NCBI GenBank assembly: GCA_019359285.1
Contig: JAHHHQ010000028.1
Location: 214,189-278,188, forward strand
Direction of reading: 5' to 3'
DNA length: 64,000 bases
Source: Nodosilinea sp. WJT8-NPBG4
GTDB lineage: Bacteria > Cyanobacteriota > Cyanobacteriia > Phormidesmidales > Phormidesmidaceae
This document shows, piece by piece, positions 7,982-17,124 of this stretch (the stretch's first letter is position 1; every line of letters starts with the position of its first letter). The position numbers and the translations under genes are program-made. The notes under the pieces are model-generated. The model was not told the origin of the DNA and did not search any database. It saw only the letters and a program-made list of their open reading frames with translations.

Positions 7982-8016
7982 TGCAGTTCGCGCAGCCGCC
8001 TCTTGCGGAGCCTGCA
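7982..8016. promoter_or_regulatory. Pair of TGC-N7-GCA dyads, candidate NtcB sites
   Basis: Two 13-bp dyads of identical design, TGC-N7-GCA (7982-7994 and 8004-8016), start 22 bp apart, about two helical turns, as expected for paired recognition and activation sites of a LysR tetramer. Both keep T-N11-A. They lie just upstream of the NtcA box of nirA. The published NtcB motif, as I recall it, has a longer spacer, so assignment is tentative. Confidence 0.4.
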
Positions 8017-8032
8017 TGGTGCTGCCAAAAAC

Positions 8033-8074
8033 GTATGAGTCTATACAAAAGCCTGTTTAGAGCGGTTCTAGGCT
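8033..8074 (+). promoter_or_regulatory. NtcA-activated promoter of nirA
   Basis: GTATGAGTCTATAC at 8033-8046 is a perfect GTA-N8-TAC NtcA palindrome. Exactly 22 bases later lies TAGGCT (8069-8074), matching the TA-N3-T -10 box. This is the canonical class II NtcA promoter layout, with the box replacing the -35 element. It predicts transcription starting near 8081 and a nirA leader of about 135 bases. As the box is symmetrical it may also affect the divergent nirB-position gene. Confidence 0.85.
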
Positions 8075-8215
8075 AGCCACACCTAACCCTAGACTGATCT
8101 CGGTCGTTCTGTAGCGATTGAGGCAGTAGCGTCTGGGGGAGACTGGGAGACTTTCACCAGTTAGGGCCTCAAGGAAGGAATACGTCGGTAAACGTCTTGC
8201 TACAACGGTGTACCA

Positions 8216-9808
8216 GTGACCACTTCTATAAACACGGCCAGCACAGCGGCCACCGCCAAACTCAACAAGTTTGAACAGTTTAAGGCCGACAAAGACGGTC
8301 TGCTAGTCAAGCACGAGCTGGAGCAGTTTGCCCAGCTAGGGTGGGAAGCCGTGGACGACACCGACCTCACCCATCGGCTCAAATGGCTGGGAATTTTCTT
8401 TCGCCCAGTGACGCCTGGCAAGTTTATGCTGCGGCTGCGGCTGCCCAACGGGTTGCTCAACGGCTACAAGGCCCGCACCCTGGCAGAGATTATTCAGCGC
8501 TACGGCGAAGATGGCAGCGCCGACATCACTACCCGGCAAAACCTGCAGCTGCGAGGCATTCTGCTTGAAGACATTCCCGATATTTTTCGGCGCATGCACG
8601 CGGCGGGCCTGACCTCCATTCAGTCGGGCATGGACAACGTGCGCAACATCACCGGGTCACCCGTAGCGGGCCTTGACGCCGACGAGCTGATCGACACCCA
8701 GGGGCTGGTGCGTAAAGTTCAAGACATGATCACCGCCAACGGCGAAGGTAACGCGGCCTTTAGCAACCTGCCCCGCAAATTCAATATCGCCATTGAGGGT
8801 GGCCGCGACAACTCTATTCACGCGGAGATTAACGACATCGCCTTTGTGCCCGCCTACCGAGAAGGGGTATTGGGCTTTAACGTCGTGGTGGGGGGCTTTT
8901 TCTCCGCTCGCCGCTGTGAGGCCGCAATTCCGCTCAACGCCTGGGTCACCCCCGACGACTGCGTAGTGGAGCTGTGCCGCGCCATTCTGGAGGTGTACCG
9001 CGACCACGGCCCGCGGGTGAACCGGCAAAAGGCCCGCCTGATGTGGCTGATTGATGAGTGGGGCATGGATCAATTTCGAGCCGCCGTGGAAACCGCCTAC
9101 GGGCAGCCGCTGCTGTCTGCCGCCCCCAAGGACGAGATGGACTGGGATAAGCGTGACCACATTGGCGTCTACCCCCAAAAACAGGTGGGGCTCAACTACG
9201 TGGGGCTACACATTCCGGTGGGGCGATTGCAGGCGGCCGATCTGTTTGACCTGGCCCGGCTGGCAGAGGTCTATGGCAGCGGCGAACTGCGCCTAACGGT
9301 AGAGCAAAATGTGATTATTCCCAACGTGCCCGACTCACGGCTAGTGGTGCTGCGGCAAGAACCGCTGCTGGAGAAATTCTCGATCGCCCCCTCGGCGCTG
9401 ACGCGATCGCTGGTCTCCTGCACTGGGTCGCAGTTCTGCAACTTTGCCCTGGTGGAAACCAAGCAGCGCGCCCTGGCCCTGGCCGAGGCGCTAGACGCAG
9501 AACTCACCCTGTCGCAGCCGGTGCGCATCCACTGGACGGGCTGCCCCAACTCCTGTGGTCAGCCCCAAGTGGCCGACATTGGCCTGATGGGCACCAAGGT
9601 GCGCAAGGACGGCAAAACTGTGGAAGGGGTGGATATTTTCATGGGCGGCAAGGTGGGTAAGGAGGCTCACTTGGGCGAAAAGGTGCAGCAGGGCATTCCC
9701 TGCGATGAGCTGCAAGGAGTGCTGCGATCGCTGCTGATCGACAACTTCGGTGCCCAGCCTAGGGAATTTGCTGCACACCACAATGGCCTAGTGGTAACGG
9801 CGGAGTAA
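8216..9808 (+). CDS. nirA: Ferredoxin-nitrite reductase
   Basis: The 530-aa product reduces nitrite to ammonium with six electrons from ferredoxin, using sirohaem and a [4Fe-4S] cluster. It has two ferrodoxin-type half domains, and the cluster/sirohaem ligands are intact: Cys402 and Cys408 in CTGSQFC, Cys443 and Cys447 in TGCPNSC. The N-terminal LGIFFRPVTPGKFMLRLRLPNG is typical of cyanobacterial NirA. The start is a GTG at 8216 with no clear Shine-Dalgarno; there is no suitable ATG nearby. The gene is driven by the NtcA promoter at 8033-8074. No C-terminal ferredoxin extension is present. narB follows after 294 bp with no transporter genes between. Confidence 0.95.
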   Translation: MTTSINTASTAATAKLNKFEQFKADKDGLLVKHELEQFAQLGWEAVDDTDLTHRLKWLGIFFRPVTPGKFMLRLRLPNGLLNGYKARTLAEIIQRYGEDGSADITTRQNLQLRGILLEDIPDIFRRMHAAGLTSIQSGMDNVRNITGSPVAGLDADELIDTQGLVRKVQDMITANGEGNAAFSNLPRKFNIAIEGGRDNSIHAEINDIAFVPAYREGVLGFNVVVGGFFSARRCEAAIPLNAWVTPDDCVVELCRAILEVYRDHGPRVNRQKARLMWLIDEWGMDQFRAAVETAYGQPLLSAAPKDEMDWDKRDHIGVYPQKQVGLNYVGLHIPVGRLQAADLFDLARLAEVYGSGELRLTVEQNVIIPNVPDSRLVVLRQEPLLEKFSIAPSALTRSLVSCTGSQFCNFALVETKQRALALAEALDAELTLSQPVRIHWTGCPNSCGQPQVADIGLMGTKVRKDGKTVEGVDIFMGGKVGKEAHLGEKVQQGIPCDELQGVLRSLLIDNFGAQPREFAAHHNGLVVTAE

Positions 9809-10102
9809 AAAAATGCCCTGCCGCTCCAAAGGAGGTCAGGACACACAGTTTGCATTTCAGGCAAACCTAGCACAGTCAATAGCCCGGTGGCGAGAGCGAA
9901 TATTGGGTTTTCACAACCTTGTGATTTGAAGGTTCTTAGCGTGAGGTGTTTTTGAGATCTGAATCGTCCCCCCAGCTCTCTCCCGTAAAGAATTTACTCC
10001 GTAGCCTCCCTTGAGAAGGGGTCAGGGAGGATCTCCACCGAGAACTTCACTGCTGTGAAGTGCCACCCCCTTACCCACCCGCCCCCTACCCATCCACCCT
10101 CT
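9809..10102 (+). other. nirA-narB spacer with C-rich heptamer repeat
   Basis: This is where nrtABCD or nrtP stands in several cyanobacteria; here no open frame or remnant can be recognised. It holds GTAAA-N3-TTTAC (9985-9997), a near miss to the NtcA box with N7 spacing, and the hairpin ACTTCAC-N4-GTGAAGT (10047-10064). A C-rich heptamer-like run (10071-10102, CCCACCCGCCCC... CCCATCCACCC) ends at the narB ATG. The same run recurs at about 31399 and 41054. Confidence 0.55.
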
Positions 10103-12337
10103 ATGACCGATCCGGCTAAAACCTTGTGTCCTTACTGCGGCGTGGGTTGCGGCCTGGAAGTCCTACCTCCGGCCCAGCCTAATAAGCCCATTAACCGCGA
10201 CTCCCAGGGAAACCCGCTGTGGCAAACGCGGGGCGATCGCGCCCACCCCTCCAGTCAGGGCATGGTGTGCGTCAAGGGAGCCACCGTGGCCGAATCCCTC
10301 GATCGCGATCGGCTCAAGTACCCGATGATGCGGGCCTCCCTCGACGATCCCTTCCAGCGGGTGTCGTGGGAGGTGGCCCTGGATGCGATCGTTAGCCGCA
10401 TTCAAACCGTGCGCGACACGATGGGCTCCGACGGCATCTGTGTCTACGGCTCGGGGCAATTTCAAACCGAAGACTACTACGTGGCCCAAAAGCTGGTGAA
10501 GGGCTGCCTGGGCACTAACAACTTTGACGCCAACTCGCGGCTGTGCATGTCGTCGGCGGTGGCGGGTTACATTCAGAGCTTTGGCAGTGACGGCCCGCCC
10601 TGCTGCTACGCCGATCTGGAGGCCACTGACTGCGCCTTTTTAATTGGCACCAACACCGCCGAGTGCCATCCCATCGTCTTTAACCGCCTGCGCAAGCACC
10701 ACAAGCGCCACGGCCACGTCAAGCTCATTGTGGTTGACCCTCGCCGCACCGACACGGCCAAGGCCTCCGACCTGCACCTGGCGATCCGGCCCGGCAGCGA
10801 CATTACCCTGCTCAACGGCATTGGCCATCTGCTGCTGCGCTGGGGCAGCCTTGACCCCGAGTTTATTGACGGCTGCACCCAGGGGTTTGCCGCCTATACC
10901 GAAGTGCTGCGCCACTACGAGCCGACCATTGTGGCCGAGCGCTGCGACATTACCGTCGCCGATTTAGAAGCCGCTGCTCGCGCCTGGGCTGAGGCTAAGG
11001 CGGTGCTGTCGCTGTGGTCAATGGGGCTCAACCAGTCGTCGGAGGGCACGGCGAAGGTGCGATCGCTGATCAACCTCCACCTGATGACCGGCAACATCGG
11101 CCGGCCAGGAGCGGGACCATTTTCCCTTACCGGGCAGCCCAACGCCATGGGCGGACGCGAGGCCGGAGGGCTGTCCCATATTTTGCCGGGCTATCGTTTG
11201 GTAAAAAACCCCGACCACCGCCGCCAGGTGGAAGAGTTTTGGGGATTGCCCACCGGTCAAATCTCCCCCACCCCCGGCCTGGCCGTGGGCGAAATGATGC
11301 TGGCCCTGGAGCACCAACAGGTGGGCCTGCTGTGGATCGCCGCCACCAACCCGGCGGTCAGCCTACCCGACCTCAACCGCACCAAGGCGGCGCTGCGTCA
11401 GTCGCCCTTTACCGTCTATCAAGACGCCTACTATCCCACCGAGACCGCCGCGTTTGCCCACCTGCTGCTGCCCGCCGCCCAGTGGGGCGAAAAAACCGGC
11501 ACCATGACTAACTCGGAGCGGGTAGTCACCCTCTGCGCCGCCTTTCGCTCGCCCCCCGGCGAGGCTCGCCCCGACTGGAAGATTTTTGCCGACGTGGGCC
11601 GTCGCCTGGGATTTGCCGATCAGTTCGACTTCATCACCAGCGCCGAGGTCTACCGCGAGTTTGCCCAGAGCACCCGGGGGCAGCCCTGCGACATCACTGG
11701 CCTCAGCCACGAGCGCCTGCGAGAGCAGGGCCCCATTCAGTGGCCCTGCCCCAGCCCTGAGACGGCCGCCACCGCCGCCACCCGCTACGACAAGCGCCTC
11801 TACACCCGAGGCATTTTTAACACCGCTGATCGCCGGGCTCGATTTGCCGCCCTGCACTCCAACGGCCTGGCCGAACCGCCTGACGACCAGTACCCCTTTG
11901 TGCTGACCACCGGTCGGCTCTACGGCCATTGGCACACCCAGACCCGCACCGGGCGCATCGAAAAAATTCAGAAAATGCACCCCGCCCCGTTTCTAGAGAT
12001 TAACCCCCGCGATGCCCAGCAGCTCCAGGTACAGGGGGGCGAATGGGTAGAGGTGCGATCGCCCCGAGGCATCGTCCGCCTGCCCCTGCTGGTCACCCAA
12101 AACATTCGCCGGGGTACCCTGTTTGTGCCCATGCATTGGGGCAGCCTGTGGGCTGAGCAAGCAGAGTGTAATGCCCTTACTCACCCGGTCGTCTGCCCGG
12201 TTTCAGGCCAGCCCGAACTCAAAGCCTGTGCGGTGCAAGTCCTGCCGCTGAAGCGTCCTGAGGCGGCAACTGTCGCCGCAGAAGCTTTACCCGAGGCTAC
12301 AGAATCGTCTATTCTCTCAGCAGCACCCACCTCCTGA
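10103..12337 (+). CDS. narB: Ferredoxin-dependent assimilatory nitrate reductase
   Basis: The ATG at 10103 ([20 protein letters not shown]) is preferred over an in-frame ATG at 10055 because the extra residues come from the C-rich repeat. The 744-aa product has the [4Fe-4S] ligands Cys9, Cys12, Cys16 and Cys56, a Mo-bis-MGD-binding Cys148 in [10 protein letters not shown], then the molybdopterin oxidoreductase and C-terminal dinucleotide-binding domains ([14 protein letters not shown] near residue 676). It reduces nitrate to nitrite, feeding NirA. There is no FAD or cytochrome domain, as expected for the cyanobacterial NarB form. It lies downstream of nirA and may share the NtcA-driven transcript. 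Confidence 0.93.
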   Translation: MTDPAKTLCPYCGVGCGLEVLPPAQPNKPINRDSQGNPLWQTRGDRAHPSSQGMVCVKGATVAESLDRDRLKYPMMRASLDDPFQRVSWEVALDAIVSRIQTVRDTMGSDGICVYGSGQFQTEDYYVAQKLVKGCLGTNNFDANSRLCMSSAVAGYIQSFGSDGPPCCYADLEATDCAFLIGTNTAECHPIVFNRLRKHHKRHGHVKLIVVDPRRTDTAKASDLHLAIRPGSDITLLNGIGHLLLRWGSLDPEFIDGCTQGFAAYTEVLRHYEPTIVAERCDITVADLEAAARAWAEAKAVLSLWSMGLNQSSEGTAKVRSLINLHLMTGNIGRPGAGPFSLTGQPNAMGGREAGGLSHILPGYRLVKNPDHRRQVEEFWGLPTGQISPTPGLAVGEMMLALEHQQVGLLWIAATNPAVSLPDLNRTKAALRQSPFTVYQDAYYPTETAAFAHLLLPAAQWGEKTGTMTNSERVVTLCAAFRSPPGEARPDWKIFADVGRRLGFADQFDFITSAEVYREFAQSTRGQPCDITGLSHERLREQGPIQWPCPSPETAATAATRYDKRLYTRGIFNTADRRARFAALHSNGLAEPPDDQYPFVLTTGRLYGHWHTQTRTGRIEKIQKMHPAPFLEINPRDAQQLQVQGGEWVEVRSPRGIVRLPLLVTQNIRRGTLFVPMHWGSLWAEQAECNALTHPVVCPVSGQPELKACAVQVLPLKRPEAATVAAEALPEATESSILSAAPTS

Positions 12338-12350
12338 GCAGTTAGCATCA

Positions 12351-12803
12351 ATGGCAAACTGGGCCAAAAAGTTGCTCAAGCAACTCGAAAACGACATCTT
12401 TTTAGGTCGCCTGCACCAATTCGAAGGCAGCGTCTCGAAGGCACTGTCCGTGGGCATGGTGATCGTTATTTTGGCGATCGTGTTTGATCTGGCCTGGGTG
12501 TTGATCCGAGCCATTTTTACCACCGCCCCCGGCACGTTTTTGGGCCAGACCGTGATCGATATTTTCGGCCTGTTTTTAACGGTGCTCATCGCCCTAGAGA
12601 TTCTAGAAAATATCACCGCCTACATTCAAAAGCACGTGGTGCAGGTTGAGCTGGTCATCGCCACGGCCTTGACGGCGGTGGGGCGCAAGTTCATTATTCT
12701 TGATCTGGATAAGGTGTCCGGTACGACGTTGATCGGGCTAGCGATCGCCATCTTTGCCCTAGCTATCAGCTACTGGATCGTTCGCAGTAGCCACCGTCAA
12801 TGA
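12351..12803 (+). CDS. PsiE-family membrane protein
   Basis: The 150-aa product has a charged N-terminus (residues 1-28) and four predicted membrane helices (about 32-55, 64-84, 98-114 region, 122-143). The arrangement and the ALEILENITAYIQKH segment fit the phosphate-starvation-inducible PsiE family. The start is 13 bp after the narB stop, so it is probably co-transcribed with narB. Function is unknown; a link to nitrate use is suggested only by position. Confidence 0.7.
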   Translation: MANWAKKLLKQLENDIFLGRLHQFEGSVSKALSVGMVIVILAIVFDLAWVLIRAIFTTAPGTFLGQTVIDIFGLFLTVLIALEILENITAYIQKHVVQVELVIATALTAVGRKFIILDLDKVSGTTLIGLAIAIFALAISYWIVRSSHRQ

Positions 12804-12819
12804 GTTCTGAATATTGAGT

Positions 12820-12847
12820 GTTGAGTTTTGAATGACCAGAACTCAAT
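12820..12847. terminator. Hairpin between convergent genes
   Basis: GTTGAGTTTTG (12820-12830) pairs with CAGAACTCAAT (12837-12847) around a six-base loop, with one G-U pair. It lies between the rightward psiE-like gene and the leftward glycosyltransferase that ends at 12854. It may serve both strands; T-tails are weak. Confidence 0.4.
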
Positions 12848-12853
12848 ACTTAC

Positions 12854-13927
12854 TCATAAATAACGCTGGAGAATCTCGCTAGTCTGGCGTCCGGTCTGCT
12901 CCCAGCTAAAAGCCTTCACTCGCGCTAGTCCAGCCTGGTGAAGCGTCATCCAAAGCGTGGGGTCAGAGGCTACAGCGGTCATCGCCTCGGCTAGTTCACC
13001 GACGTTGTAGGGGTCAACTGACAGCGCCGCATCCCCAGCCACTTCGGGCAGCGAGGAAATGTTGGATGTAATCACCGGCGTGCCGCAGGCCATCGCCTCT
13101 AGAACGGGCAGGCCAAACCCTTCCCACAGGCTGGGAAACACTAGCGCGATCGCCTGGTTGATCAATCGAGGCAGCTGATCGTAGGGAACGTAGGCCAAAA
13201 ACTGGACGCGATCGCCCAGCCCCATCGCCTCTACCTGAGCTTGTAGCGCTGGTGTATAGCGGGGGTCAGGCACTCCAGCAATCAACAGCTTAAAGGCGGG
13301 CAGCGTGGTTTGGGCAAAAGCCTCAATCAGACGGCCCAGGTTTTTATAGGTATAGTGGCTGCCCACGTAGAGAAAATAGGGTTGGCGCGGCAGATCTAGC
13401 CAGCGATAGTGATCAGCATCGTAGGCCAGAGGAACGACCGTTGCTGCCTTGGGTAGTTGACCAAAAAAATGGTGGATATCACGCAGGGTTGACTCCGAGT
13501 CGCAAATAATGTGCTCAGCTTGGCGAATCACCTGGGGCAGATAGTACCGAAAATACAGCGTCAGCGGCGACCCCTTTTGGGGAAAGTGCAGGGGAATCAA
13601 ATCGTGCACCGTCACCACCGTTCGGCACGATGACCAGAGCGGCGTTTCGGGTATGGGTGAAAACAGCAGTTTTGCCCCAACCTGCCGATACAGTCTCGGC
13701 ACCTGAGACTGTGTCCACCACAGCCGCCGAGCATGGCCCTGCTTGCCCGAATCAGTGGTCGCCCCTGGGGGTGAGGAGAGATGGCAATGCCCAGCGATGG
13801 GGCGATCGCTGAGAATACAGCTGTCTTCCCTGGGGAGATGCTGGATCAGGTTGAGCGCATAGACCCCAAGTCCCGTTGGTTTAGTGGGAATAAATGCTAG
13901 GTTAATCAGCAGCGCAGCCTCAGTCAT
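12854..13927 (-). CDS. Family 4 glycosyltransferase
   Basis: The ATG at 13927 ([19 protein letters not shown]) gives 357 aa. It has the GT-B fold pattern of GT4: an N-terminal [14 protein letters not shown] segment, a central [20 protein letters not shown] motif that starts the nucleotide-sugar domain, and the C-terminal E-x7-E signature in [20 protein letters not shown]. It probably transfers mannose, rhamnose or a related sugar from GDP- or UDP-linked donors onto a lipid-linked polysaccharide at the cytoplasmic membrane. It is the last gene of the leftward polysaccharide cluster and lies next to gmd, which makes a GDP-sugar. Donor and acceptor cannot be read from sequence. Confidence 0.85.
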   Translation of the reverse strand: MTEAALLINLAFIPTKPTGLGVYALNLIQHLPREDSCILSDRPIAGHCHLSSPPGATTDSGKQGHARRLWWTQSQVPRLYRQVGAKLLFSPIPETPLWSSCRTVVTVHDLIPLHFPQKGSPLTLYFRYYLPQVIRQAEHIICDSESTLRDIHHFFGQLPKAATVVPLAYDADHYRWLDLPRQPYFLYVGSHYTYKNLGRLIEAFAQTTLPAFKLLIAGVPDPRYTPALQAQVEAMGLGDRVQFLAYVPYDQLPRLINQAIALVFPSLWEGFGLPVLEAMACGTPVITSNISSLPEVAGDAALSVDPYNVGELAEAMTAVASDPTLWMTLHQAGLARVKAFSWEQTGRQTSEILQRYL

Positions 13928-13978
13928 GCAAGAGTCGTTCAATCATGTATTTCGTGCCCGCAATCGGCTAGCTGGCGC

Positions 13979-14941
13979 TTACCCATTCAACGTTTTCAGG
14001 TCGTGATCAACCATCGATTCTACTAGGTGCTGAAACGAATACTTGGGCTGCCAGTTGAGCTGAGTTTTAATCTTGTCGATCGCCCCCACTAGCTGTACGT
14101 CTTCATCGGGGCGGTAGAACGCTGGGTCGACGCTGACATACTGCTGATAATCCAGACCCAGGTAGCTGAACGCACAGTCCACCAATTCACGCACAGAATG
14201 AGTCTCACCGCTGGCAATAATGTAATCGTCGGGGCTCTCATGCTGGAGCATGAGCCACATCGCCGTCACCACATCCTCGGCATGGCACCAGTCTCGCCGG
14301 GCATCTAGATTGCCCAGCCGCAGTTCTTTGGCTTGGCCGAGTTTAATTTGCACTGCCCCCCGAGTAATTTTACGAAAGACAAACTCAGCGCCCCGGCGCG
14401 GTGACTCGTGAGTGTAGGTAATGCCGCAACAGGCGTACAGATCATACTTTTGTCTGTAGTTGACCGTCATCCAATGGGCATAGGCTTTGGCCACCCCATA
14501 GGGATTACGGGGTCGAAAGGCGGTGCGCTCGGTCTGGGGAGACTCATCGGGTTCGCCAAACACCTCACTGCTCGATGCCTGGTAAAAGCGAGTGCTGGGC
14601 TTGCAACGCCGAATCGCCTCCAGCAAGCGAGACACCCCCAGGGCTGTGTACTCAGCAGTCAAGGCTGGCTGGGTCCAAGACAGAGGCACATAGCTTTGGG
14701 AGGCTAAGTTATAAATTTCATCAGGCTGCGTCTGCTCGATGGCGTCAATCAGCGAGAACTGGTCTAGCAGGTCGCCAGATATGACTTCAATCTGGTTCGA
14801 AAAATGGCTGATGCGCTCAAAACTGCTGGAACTAGAGCGCCTGACCATGCCGCAGACCTCGTACCCCTGGGACAGTAGAAGCTCAGCCAGGTACGATCCG
14901 TCCTGGCCAGTTAGGCCCGTAATCAATGCTTTTTTGGCCAT
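13979..14941 (-). CDS. gmd: GDP-mannose 4,6-dehydratase
   Basis: The start at 14941 (MAKKALITGLTGQDGSYLAE) is chosen because it directly precedes the Rossmann glycine motif GLTGQDG. The 320-aa product is an extended short-chain dehydrogenase with QASSSEVFGE, the catalytic tyrosine/lysine in NPYGVAKAYAHW, and RDWCHAEDVVTAMWLMLQ typical of Gmd. It converts GDP-D-mannose to GDP-4-keto-6-deoxymannose, the precursor of GDP-fucose, GDP-D-rhamnose or GDP-perosamine. No partner reductase or aminotransferase (fcl, rmd, per) is in the window. It is shorter than E. coli Gmd (about 370 aa) but appears intact. Confidence 0.88.
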   Translation of the reverse strand: MAKKALITGLTGQDGSYLAELLLSQGYEVCGMVRRSSSSSFERISHFSNQIEVISGDLLDQFSLIDAIEQTQPDEIYNLASQSYVPLSWTQPALTAEYTALGVSRLLEAIRRCKPSTRFYQASSSEVFGEPDESPQTERTAFRPRNPYGVAKAYAHWMTVNYRQKYDLYACCGITYTHESPRRGAEFVFRKITRGAVQIKLGQAKELRLGNLDARRDWCHAEDVVTAMWLMLQHESPDDYIIASGETHSVRELVDCAFSYLGLDYQQYVSVDPAFYRPDEDVQLVGAIDKIKTQLNWQPKYSFQHLVESMVDHDLKTLNG

Positions 14942-14976
14942 TGAAACTACTCTATAGGTCAAAGAGCTTAGCTTAC

Positions 14977-16149
14977 CTATAGTAGTGAACGATAGGCCGC
15001 CAAGGTCGATTTGGCGGTACGAGTCCAGGAAAACTGAGCGGCCTGCTGATAGCCCTTGGCAATCATGGCTTGGCGTAGGGGGCGATCGCTAATCACCCGC
15101 CCCAGTGCCTCAGCCAAGTCTTCCACGCTGGTGGGGTCTACCAACAGCGCCGCATCCCCGGCTACCTCCGGCAAAGACGACGTATTGGCCGTAATCACCG
15201 GACAGCCCAGGGTCATGGCCTCTAGCACCGGCAGACCAAAACCTTCGTAGAGAGAGGGGTAAGCAAAGACATCGGCGTTTTTGTAGCAGTAAGCCACTTC
15301 GGCATCAGAAAGATAGTCGAGATGGCGGATGTGATGCTGCCAGGGAGAAGAAGCGATCGCCTCAAAAATAGGCTCAAACTGCCATCCTTTTTGGCCCACC
15401 AGCACCAGTTGATGATCGATGCGATGCTTATTTTTAAGCTGGTCAAAGGCTTGAATCAGGCGCACCACGTTTTTGCGGGGTTCTAGGGTGCTAACGAAAA
15501 GGATGTAGGGGCGATTCGCGAAGCGTTCCGCTCCGGAGTCGCCCAAATCAACCGCTTTTACGGCACGGCTAACTGCCTGAGTATCATCGGCGTAGCGGCT
15601 AGCCAAAGGTGTCACCCACACCCGCTCCGGCGGCACCCCCAACAGTTCCACAATGTCGCGCTTAGAGCTTTCAGAAATTGTCACCACCAGGTCAGTCCAG
15701 CCCAGGCACTGCCGCACCCGCTGACTGTAGGTACGCACCACGGCAGTCACATACTCGGGATAGCGCAGGAATGACAGATCATAAATCGTCATCACTCGCT
15801 GGCTGTGCCGACAGGGATAGACCGCGTAGTTGGTGCCGTGATAAATGTCGGGTTGACCAAATCGATGCTCTAGCCGCCCCAAAATCAGATTTCTAGGTGC
15901 TTGGGCTAGCAGGTTAAGCAAGCGCACCGGCAGGGGTAAGACGGCCACATCGTCATAGACTGCTAGCGCCTCAGGCAAAGCCAAATTCCCTCGCAGCCAA
16001 TTCCTCAGACTAGGTTGATAGGCAACGCCGAGACTAAAGTTTTCAGTTGCTTGCAGCGATCGCAGTGCCCACAGCAAGTTCAGCACGTATAGGCCCACTC
16101 CACTAGGCTTAGGCAAAACCGGAGTAGCATCTACCACAATCCTAACCAT
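14977..16149 (-). CDS. Family 4 glycosyltransferase
   Basis: The 390-aa product begins MVRIVVDATPVLPKPSGVGL and shows a GT-B layout: an acceptor-side N-terminal half, the FVSTLEPRKNVVRLIQAFDQL motif near residue 216, and the donor-side [20 protein letters not shown] motif with the E-x7-E pair. It resembles the GT4 at 12854 but is not a recent duplicate. It starts two bases after the stop of the upstream GT2 gene (TAG-GT-ATG), so translation is probably coupled. The role is sugar addition during assembly of the exported polysaccharide; donor unknown. Confidence 0.85.
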   Translation of the reverse strand: MVRIVVDATPVLPKPSGVGLYVLNLLWALRSLQATENFSLGVAYQPSLRNWLRGNLALPEALAVYDDVAVLPLPVRLLNLLAQAPRNLILGRLEHRFGQPDIYHGTNYAVYPCRHSQRVMTIYDLSFLRYPEYVTAVVRTYSQRVRQCLGWTDLVVTISESSKRDIVELLGVPPERVWVTPLASRYADDTQAVSRAVKAVDLGDSGAERFANRPYILFVSTLEPRKNVVRLIQAFDQLKNKHRIDHQLVLVGQKGWQFEPIFEAIASSPWQHHIRHLDYLSDAEVAYCYKNADVFAYPSLYEGFGLPVLEAMTLGCPVITANTSSLPEVAGDAALLVDPTSVEDLAEALGRVISDRPLRQAMIAKGYQQAAQFSWTRTAKSTLAAYRSLL

Positions 16150-16151
16150 AC

Positions 16152-17066
16152 CTAAACCAGCGCTAAAATGTCTTCACGCCTAAACCAGGCTCGGTCAGGA
16201 ACCAGAAACCAAAAAATCATCTTAGGAGCAATTTTGAAGAAGGCCAGCGGATTGTGTGCCATTAGCTCCCGACAAGAAAACTGCACTAGCAGGCGTACAA
16301 ATCGGTGAGTTTGAGTGCGATCGTAGCGACTGATGCCAAAGTTTTTTTCAACATTAACTAGGGCGTAGCCCAGTAGCCAATTAGCCGGAATCACTCCCAG
16401 TTTGGTCTCCAGCATACAATTGATCTCGGCATGGGCCGCTAGGGCTTGGCCCATGGTTTTGTTCGCGGCATACATCCTGGAGCCGGCGAGTTTTTCAGGC
16501 AAAAAATAAAAGGCCGTGTGCTGTCCAAAGCGCAACCACAGTTCATAGTCCATACAGTATTGAAGAGCCTTATCAAGTCCACCATAGCGCTCGACCAGCG
16601 ATCGCCTAAAGAAGACCGCTGGCTGACAAAGAAAGCAGACTTCCTTTAACCGGTTATACCGCCACGGTTCTGTTGGAAATGTTTTGAGCACCCGATCGCA
16701 ATCATCAATCCAGTCGGCGTTACCGTAAACCACTTGAAGCTCAGGATTTGCTTCAAATACCGATGCTACCTTTGACAGCGCCTCGGGGTAATAGACATCG
16801 TCAGAGTTAAGCCAGGCAATGATATCACCAGTAGTCATTGCCAGGCCCTTATTGATTGCATCGGCCTGACCCTCGTCAGGGGCACTTACCCAACGGAGGC
16901 GATCTTGATAGCGCTTCAAAATACTTACCGTTTCGTCGTTGCTGCCCCCATCGCAGACCACGTACTCTAAATTTACCCCCGACTGTGTAAGCACAGTCTG
17001 AATAGTTTTCTCAATAAATTGCCCCTGGTTGTAGGAGGGAGTAATTACACTAAACGTAAGGGGCAT
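16152..17066 (-). CDS. Family 2 glycosyltransferase
   Basis: The 304-aa product has a GT-A fold: FSVITPSYNQGQFIEKTIQT at the N-terminus, VVCDGGSNDETV, the donor-binding segment DEGQADAINKGLAMTTGD, and an IAWLNSDDVYYPEAL motif carrying the DxD-like SDD. A C-terminal 80-residue stretch is helical and basic, possibly membrane-associated. It is in a tight leftward run with the GT4 below it. Similar GT2 domains occur twice in the next gene upstream, suggesting domain duplication within the cluster. Confidence 0.85.
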   Translation of the reverse strand: MPLTFSVITPSYNQGQFIEKTIQTVLTQSGVNLEYVVCDGGSNDETVSILKRYQDRLRWVSAPDEGQADAINKGLAMTTGDIIAWLNSDDVYYPEALSKVASVFEANPELQVVYGNADWIDDCDRVLKTFPTEPWRYNRLKEVCFLCQPAVFFRRSLVERYGGLDKALQYCMDYELWLRFGQHTAFYFLPEKLAGSRMYAANKTMGQALAAHAEINCMLETKLGVIPANWLLGYALVNVEKNFGISRYDRTQTHRFVRLLVQFSCRELMAHNPLAFFKIAPKMIFWFLVPDRAWFRREDILALV

Positions 17067-17124
17067 GATGGATCAAGGATAAATGGCTCTATGTCTGGCC
17101 TCTTCAGGGTTAGTGCCACCGCCA

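Noticed and set aside
8049..8215. Start of the nirB-position gene inside the nirA control region (frame open to 8048)
   Set aside because: The extra 39 residues are Cys/Trp-rich, unlike HEAT repeats, and would overlap the regulatory dyads; ATG at 7931 is better.
8657..9178. 173-aa frame antisense to nirA
   Set aside because: nirA is certain here; the antisense frame has no family features.
9985..9997. NtcA site upstream of narB
   Set aside because: GTA-N7-TAC spacing is one base short of the consensus.
11363..11980. 205-aa Gly-rich frame antisense to narB
   Set aside because: Shadow of a GC-rich gene; narB motifs in this region are intact.
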